NCBI GenBank assembly: GCA_963710535.1
Contig: CAVQAW010000008.1
Span: 1-64,000, forward strand
Direction: 5' to 3'
Length of the DNA: 64,000 nt
DNA from: Pelagihabitans sp963710535
Lineage (GTDB): Bacteria; Bacteroidota; Bacteroidia; Flavobacteriales; Flavobacteriaceae
Every line of letters begins with the position of its first letter. The stretch's first letter is position 1. A program made the position numbers and the translations under genes. Shown here one piece after another: positions 60,493-64,000 of the stretch. The notes below the pieces were generated by a model, which saw only the letters and a program-made list of their open reading frames with translations, was not told where the DNA came from and searched no databases.

Positions 60493-62001
60493 TTGGAACT
60501 GCAGAAAGACAAGGTTAAAAAAACACTCTACGACTATCAGAATGAAGATCTGAACACCATTTTCAAGTATCTTGAAGATGACAATTCAGACAATTTGCTC
60601 TATCAGTTGCCCACTGGTGGAGGCAAAACCGTAGTGTTTTCAGAAATCGCAAGACGATATATACAACAGAAGAAAAAAAAGGTGGTCGTGCTCACCCACC
60701 GTATCGAATTGAGCATGCAAACCTCCAAAATGCTGACCGGCTTTGGGGTAAAGAACAAAATCATCAACAGTGGTGTCAAGGAACTTCAAGATCAGGATGA
60801 GTACATGTGCTTTGTCGCCATGGTCGAAACCCTGAACAACAGGTTACAGGAGGAAAAGGTCGAAATCAAGAACATTGGCCTGGTCATTATCGATGAGGCC
60901 CATTACAATTCCTTTAGAAAGCTCTTCAAGTATTTTGAAGCCTCCACCATTTTAGGGGTAACGGCCACCCCTCTGAGCTCGAATATCAAGCTCCCCATGA
61001 AAGACAATTACCAGAAGCTGATCATAGGGGAATCGATCACTTCCTTGATTGAACAGAAATTTTTGGCAAAGGCCAATATGTTCAATTACGACGTGAGCTT
61101 ACAGAGTCTAAAACTTGGAATCAGTGGTGACTATACGGTTAAATCTTCCGACGAGCTATACGGTAACCAGAGCATGTTGGGTAAATTGATGAATGCCTAC
61201 AACGAAATCGCAAGTGGCACAAAAACACTGATTTTCAACAACGGGATCAATACCTCCAAGTATGTTTATGAGACTTTTAAAAAAGCAGGGTTCAATATCC
61301 GTCATCTCGATAACAAGAATACCGCTTCGGAGCGCAGGGAGATCCTGGATTGGTTTTCCGAAACACCCAATGCCATTTTAACATCGGTGAGCATCTTGAC
61401 CACCGGTTTTGATGAGCCGACCGTGGAGACCATCATCCTGAACCGTGCCACCCGTTCGCTGACCCTATATTTTCAAATGATAGGCCGTGGTTCGCGGATC
61501 CTTCCCGAGAAGGATGAATTCACCGTAATCGATCTGGGGAACAATATAGCCCGTTTCGGCATGTGGGATGCCCCGGTCGATTGGCAGGAAATCTTCCACT
61601 TTCCTGATTTTTATCTGGAAAATATCAAAAATGACGAAGACATAGAGCGGGAATTCGTTTATGAAATGCCTGCAGATTTGAAGGCCAAGTTCGGCAAATC
61701 GGATGAAATCGATTTTGATGTCAAGGAAGAGTACAAGAAAATATTTGCACAGGGCCTGAGATCGAAAGTGGTGTTGGAACGCAGTATTGAGCAACACGCC
61801 AAGATGTGCGTTGAAAATGCCAAGGATGTTTTTGATGCCAGAATCCTTGCGAAGCAGTTGAAAGAGGAAATCGCTTATCGGGTGCGCCAATACTCCTATT
61901 GCATCATGAATAACACCAAGAACTATAAGGAGTGGCTCGAGGAAGATTATGAACGTCGTTTGCGTTCGAGCATTTCAAAGCGGTTTGCGGCAAAATTATA
62001 A
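60493..62001 (+). CDS. SF2 DEAH-box helicase (SSL2/XPB-like core)
   Basis: The 502 residues are a stand-alone helicase. Motifs are Q-like LYDYQNEDLNTIF, I LPTGGGKTVVFSEIA, Ia VLTHRIEL, II IIDEAHYNSF, III VTATPLSS, IV LIFNNGINTS, V TSVSILTTGFDEPTVETIIL and VI YFQMIGRGSRILPE. The C-terminal ~130 residues are helical and charged with no nuclease signature. The start is a TTG, as no ATG lies near the open end. It is not next to methylase, nuclease or phage-defence genes, so a general DNA/RNA repair role is more likely than defence, but neither is proven. Confidence 0.85.
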   Translation: MELQKDKVKKTLYDYQNEDLNTIFKYLEDDNSDNLLYQLPTGGGKTVVFSEIARRYIQQKKKKVVVLTHRIELSMQTSKMLTGFGVKNKIINSGVKELQDQDEYMCFVAMVETLNNRLQEEKVEIKNIGLVIIDEAHYNSFRKLFKYFEASTILGVTATPLSSNIKLPMKDNYQKLIIGESITSLIEQKFLAKANMFNYDVSLQSLKLGISGDYTVKSSDELYGNQSMLGKLMNAYNEIASGTKTLIFNNGINTSKYVYETFKKAGFNIRHLDNKNTASERREILDWFSETPNAILTSVSILTTGFDEPTVETIILNRATRSLTLYFQMIGRGSRILPEKDEFTVIDLGNNIARFGMWDAPVDWQEIFHFPDFYLENIKNDEDIEREFVYEMPADLKAKFGKSDEIDFDVKEEYKKIFAQGLRSKVVLERSIEQHAKMCVENAKDVFDARILAKQLKEEIAYRVRQYSYCIMNNTKNYKEWLEEDYERRLRSSISKRFAAKL

Positions 62002-62091
62002 ACTTGCCGATCGTATTGGCAATGCCTTTAAAAAGATCGTTGTCCATACCCCATACTTGGCCGTTTCCTCAAAAAGAGCACATTTTAAATC

Positions 62092-63345
62092 ATGTCCGCA
62101 AAACTCCTAGTCATCGGATTTACATGGCCAGAACCTGAAGCAACGGCGGCGGGTAAAAGGATGTTGCAGCTCCTTCTTTTTTTTAAGGAGAATGGCTATG
62201 ACATCCATTTTGTGAGCACTTCGCAAAAAGGACAGTTCAGCGCCGATTTGGCACTTTGGAACATCCATACCGCTTCGATTGCCCTTAACGATAGTAGTTT
62301 CGATGACTATGTGACGCTTTTGCGACCCGATGTGGTGCTGTTCGATCGATTCCTTACCGAGGAACAGTTTGGATGGCGGATCACACAGTGCGTACCACAT
62401 GCCCTTAAAATATTGGATACGGAAGACCTGCACTCACTTCGGCTCGCCAGGGAAAAGGCAAACAAAAACGCCAGAAAGTTCAGCCATGAGATGTGGTTGC
62501 GGGAAGATATCACCAAAAGGGAAATCGCCAGTATCTATCGCAGCGACCTTACCCTGGTCATATCCCCTTATGAAATGCTGCTGTTGGAATCGGTAGTCAA
62601 TATCGATGCAGAGCTCATCATGCTGCTCCCTTTCATGATTGGAGAAATTCCGGATGACATGAAGAAAGGGACATTGTTCGAAGACAGACAGCACTTTATG
62701 TTTATAGGCAATGGCAAACACGCCCCTAACCTCGATGCGATAGAATGGCTAAAAGACGAAATTTGGCCCTTGATCCGAAAAGGGCTGCCATTGGCCGATT
62801 TACATGTTTACGGGGCCTATCTGCCCGAAAAAGTGAACCAAATGCATGCAGCATCGGATGGATTTTTGATCAAAGGATATCTTAAGGACCTCAGCGTTGC
62901 CATGGGAAGTATCAGGGTAAATTTGGCCCCTCTGCGCTTTGGCGCAGGTTTGAAAGGGAAGTTGACAGATGCGATGCGGTTCGGTATTCCAAGTATCACG
63001 ACACCTATCGGGGCAGAAGGCATGCACGGAAATTTACCTTGGAACGGTGCCATAGCCGAATCCGCCAAAGATCTTGCCAATGCCGCCATTACAATGTATA
63101 ACAGCCCTAGCACTTGGATAAAAGCGCGGATGAACGGATTTAAGATTATCGAGAACATTTATTCCGATACCGCTCTAAAACTAAAATTTGCCAAAAAAAT
63201 CAAGGATTTGAGGGATGATTTGGAGAGGCATCGCGCACAAAATTTTGTAGGGGCCATGTTGGCACACCATACCCTGGCCAGCACCAAATACCTTTCTAAA
63301 TGGATCGAAGAAAAATCCAAGTCCGCTTCTAAAGGGGAACATTGA
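62092..63345 (+). CDS. GT-B fold glycosyltransferase (group 1 / GT4-like)
   Basis: The 417 residues have two Rossmann-like halves. The N-terminal part reads LLVIGFTWPEPEATAAGKRMLQLLLFF, with the acceptor-side glycine-rich loop replaced by EATAAGKR. The C-terminal half has FIGNGKHAPNLDAIEWLKDEIWPL, LHVYGAYLPEKV, and the donor site VNLAPLRFGAGLKGKLTDAMRFGIPSITTPIGAEGM (in parts), which is typical of GT4 enzymes. There is no membrane helix. Donor and acceptor are unknown. It is the only glycan gene at this end of the window. Confidence 0.85.
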   Translation: MSAKLLVIGFTWPEPEATAAGKRMLQLLLFFKENGYDIHFVSTSQKGQFSADLALWNIHTASIALNDSSFDDYVTLLRPDVVLFDRFLTEEQFGWRITQCVPHALKILDTEDLHSLRLAREKANKNARKFSHEMWLREDITKREIASIYRSDLTLVISPYEMLLLESVVNIDAELIMLLPFMIGEIPDDMKKGTLFEDRQHFMFIGNGKHAPNLDAIEWLKDEIWPLIRKGLPLADLHVYGAYLPEKVNQMHAASDGFLIKGYLKDLSVAMGSIRVNLAPLRFGAGLKGKLTDAMRFGIPSITTPIGAEGMHGNLPWNGAIAESAKDLANAAITMYNSPSTWIKARMNGFKIIENIYSDTALKLKFAKKIKDLRDDLERHRAQNFVGAMLAHHTLASTKYLSKWIEEKSKSASKGEH

Positions 63346-63371
63346 TTTCCTTGGAATAAGCGAACGGTCAG

Positions 63372-63400
63372 TTGCCACTGAAATAATATCTTTATCTTTC
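63372..63400 (+). promoter_or_regulatory. Probable promoter of menB
   Basis: TTG (63372-63374), 18 bases, then TATCTTTC (63393-63400) fits the -33/-7 spacing, with one mismatch in the -7. It lies 19 bp before the ATG at 63420. Confidence 0.4.
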
Positions 63401-63419
63401 GAATAATAAACCAATCAGG

Positions 63420-64000
63420 ATGAAAAAAGCGGAATGGACGACCGTAAGACAATTTGAGGATATCACCTATAAAAAAAGTGATGGCGTTGCTCGTATCGCC
63501 TTTAACAGGCCCAATGTGCGAAATGCCTTTAGGCCCAAAACCACTTCTGAACTATACCAGGCCTTTTATGATGCCCAAGAAGATACTTCCATTGGAGTCG
63601 TTTTACTTTCAGGTGAGGGACCTTCCACAAAAGACGGGGTGTATTCTTTTTGCAGTGGCGGGGATCAAAAGGCAAGGGGCAAACAGGGATACGTGGGCGA
63701 TGATGGAATGCATCGGCTCAATATCCTCGAAGTACAGCGTCTGATTCGATTTATGCCCAAAGTGGTCATTGCGGTCGTACCAGGCTGGGCGGTAGGGGGC
63801 GGTCACAGCTTGCATGTCGTTTGCGACCTGACCCTGGCCAGCGAGGAACATGCCATTTTTAAGCAGACCGATGCGGATGTCACGAGCTTTGATGGGGGTT
63901 ATGGATCGGCCTATCTGGCCAAGATGGTCGGCCAAAAAAAAGCCAGGGAAATCTTTTTTCTAGGAAGAAACTATAGTGCACGGGAGGCCTTTGAGATGGG
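63420..64000 (+). CDS. menB: 1,4-dihydroxy-2-naphthoyl-CoA synthase, 3' end beyond the window
   Basis: MenB closes the second ring of menaquinone by a Dieckmann-type cyclisation of o-succinylbenzoyl-CoA. The first 193 codons are present. Crotonase-fold features include ARIAFNRPNVRNAFRPKT, the oxyanion-hole FCSGGDQKARG and PGWAVGGGHSLHVVCDLTLAS. The catalytic aspartate region TSFDGGYGSAYLAK and REIFFLGRNYSAREAFEMG are characteristic of MenB. The reading frame is intact to the window end; the remaining ~80 residues lie outside. Confidence 0.93.
   Translation, partial: MKKAEWTTVRQFEDITYKKSDGVARIAFNRPNVRNAFRPKTTSELYQAFYDAQEDTSIGVVLLSGEGPSTKDGVYSFCSGGDQKARGKQGYVGDDGMHRLNILEVQRLIRFMPKVVIAVVPGWAVGGGHSLHVVCDLTLASEEHAIFKQTDADVTSFDGGYGSAYLAKMVGQKKAREIFFLGRNYSAREAFEM

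Noticed and set aside
60493..62001. SF2 helicase as a phage-defence gene
   Set aside because: No nuclease, methylase, Sir2, TIR or other defence partner is adjacent; it is a single-gene unit among metabolic and glycan genes.
1..64000. tRNA, rRNA or riboswitch genes
   Set aside because: I checked the gaps for cloverleaf-like arms and conserved rRNA words and saw none; gaps are mostly short.

Overview
The window is almost entirely from a marine-type member of the Flavobacteriaceae (Bacteroidota). Signs of this are repeated matches to the Bacteroidota -7 promoter element TAnnTTTG, a short 287-residue primary sigma factor without region 1.1, a long class II IlvC, a laminarinase-type GH16 lipoprotein, DUF2911, DUF6155 and MarC proteins, and few Shine-Dalgarno sequences. 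The first ~2.58 kb does not fit. It is visibly richer in G+C, carries a ~50-bp tandem repeat, and holds a planctomycete-like CIA30/alpha-beta-hydrolase gene broken by many frameshifts. It meets ilvD at a point where both genes are cut mid-frame, so it looks like a chimeric join or a foreign insertion rather than normal gene context.

Layout. 2.59-16.1 kb: branched-chain amino-acid synthesis, with ilvD-ilvB-ilvN-ilvC-gapN and an MFS exporter on the plus strand facing leuC-leuD-leuA-leuB on the minus strand. 16.3-30.4 kb: envelope and housekeeping genes (DUF2911/TPR protein, RecG, M1 aminopeptidase, patatin, a degenerate OmpA paralogue, a frameshifted M20 amidohydrolase and a frameshifted DsrE protein, a UvrD/PcrA helicase, a GH16 lipoprotein, a Sua5-like enzyme). 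30.5-36.6 kb: OmpA lipoprotein, a glycosyltransferase, an orphan HsdR-N-like nuclease divergent from holA, DoxX, and a kinase/PLP-lyase fusion. 36.7-39.3 kb: an AT-rich islet with two small regulators and an apparent minus-strand operon of small membrane proteins whose frames are broken at homopolymers. 39.3-47 kb: DUF3124 lipoprotein, MarC, small cytosolic enzymes, a quinohemoprotein lipoprotein with a small secreted peptide, a thioesterase and a dipeptidase.

47.1-57.1 kb is the most interesting block. A hybrid histidine kinase, a single-domain response regulator, a membrane-anchored HEAT-repeat protein with a long acidic segment, a processive GT2 synthase, an LtaS-like phosphotransferase with a C-terminal TPR, and a YaiO-type outer-membrane barrel overlap or nearly touch. 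Together they look like one signal-controlled machine that makes, decorates and exports a surface polysaccharide. Just downstream, in a gap before rpoD, lie two tandem, mutually similar microprotein genes of 32 and 33 codons. The window closes with rpoD, DUF6155, a GhrA-like reductase, an SF2 helicase, a GT-B glycosyltransferase and the 5' part of menB.

Frameshifts seen here (M20, DsrE, the AT-rich islet, the planctomycete-like end) nearly all sit at short homopolymers. Residual long-read errors are therefore as likely as real gene decay. Family assignments come from reading motifs, not from searches.
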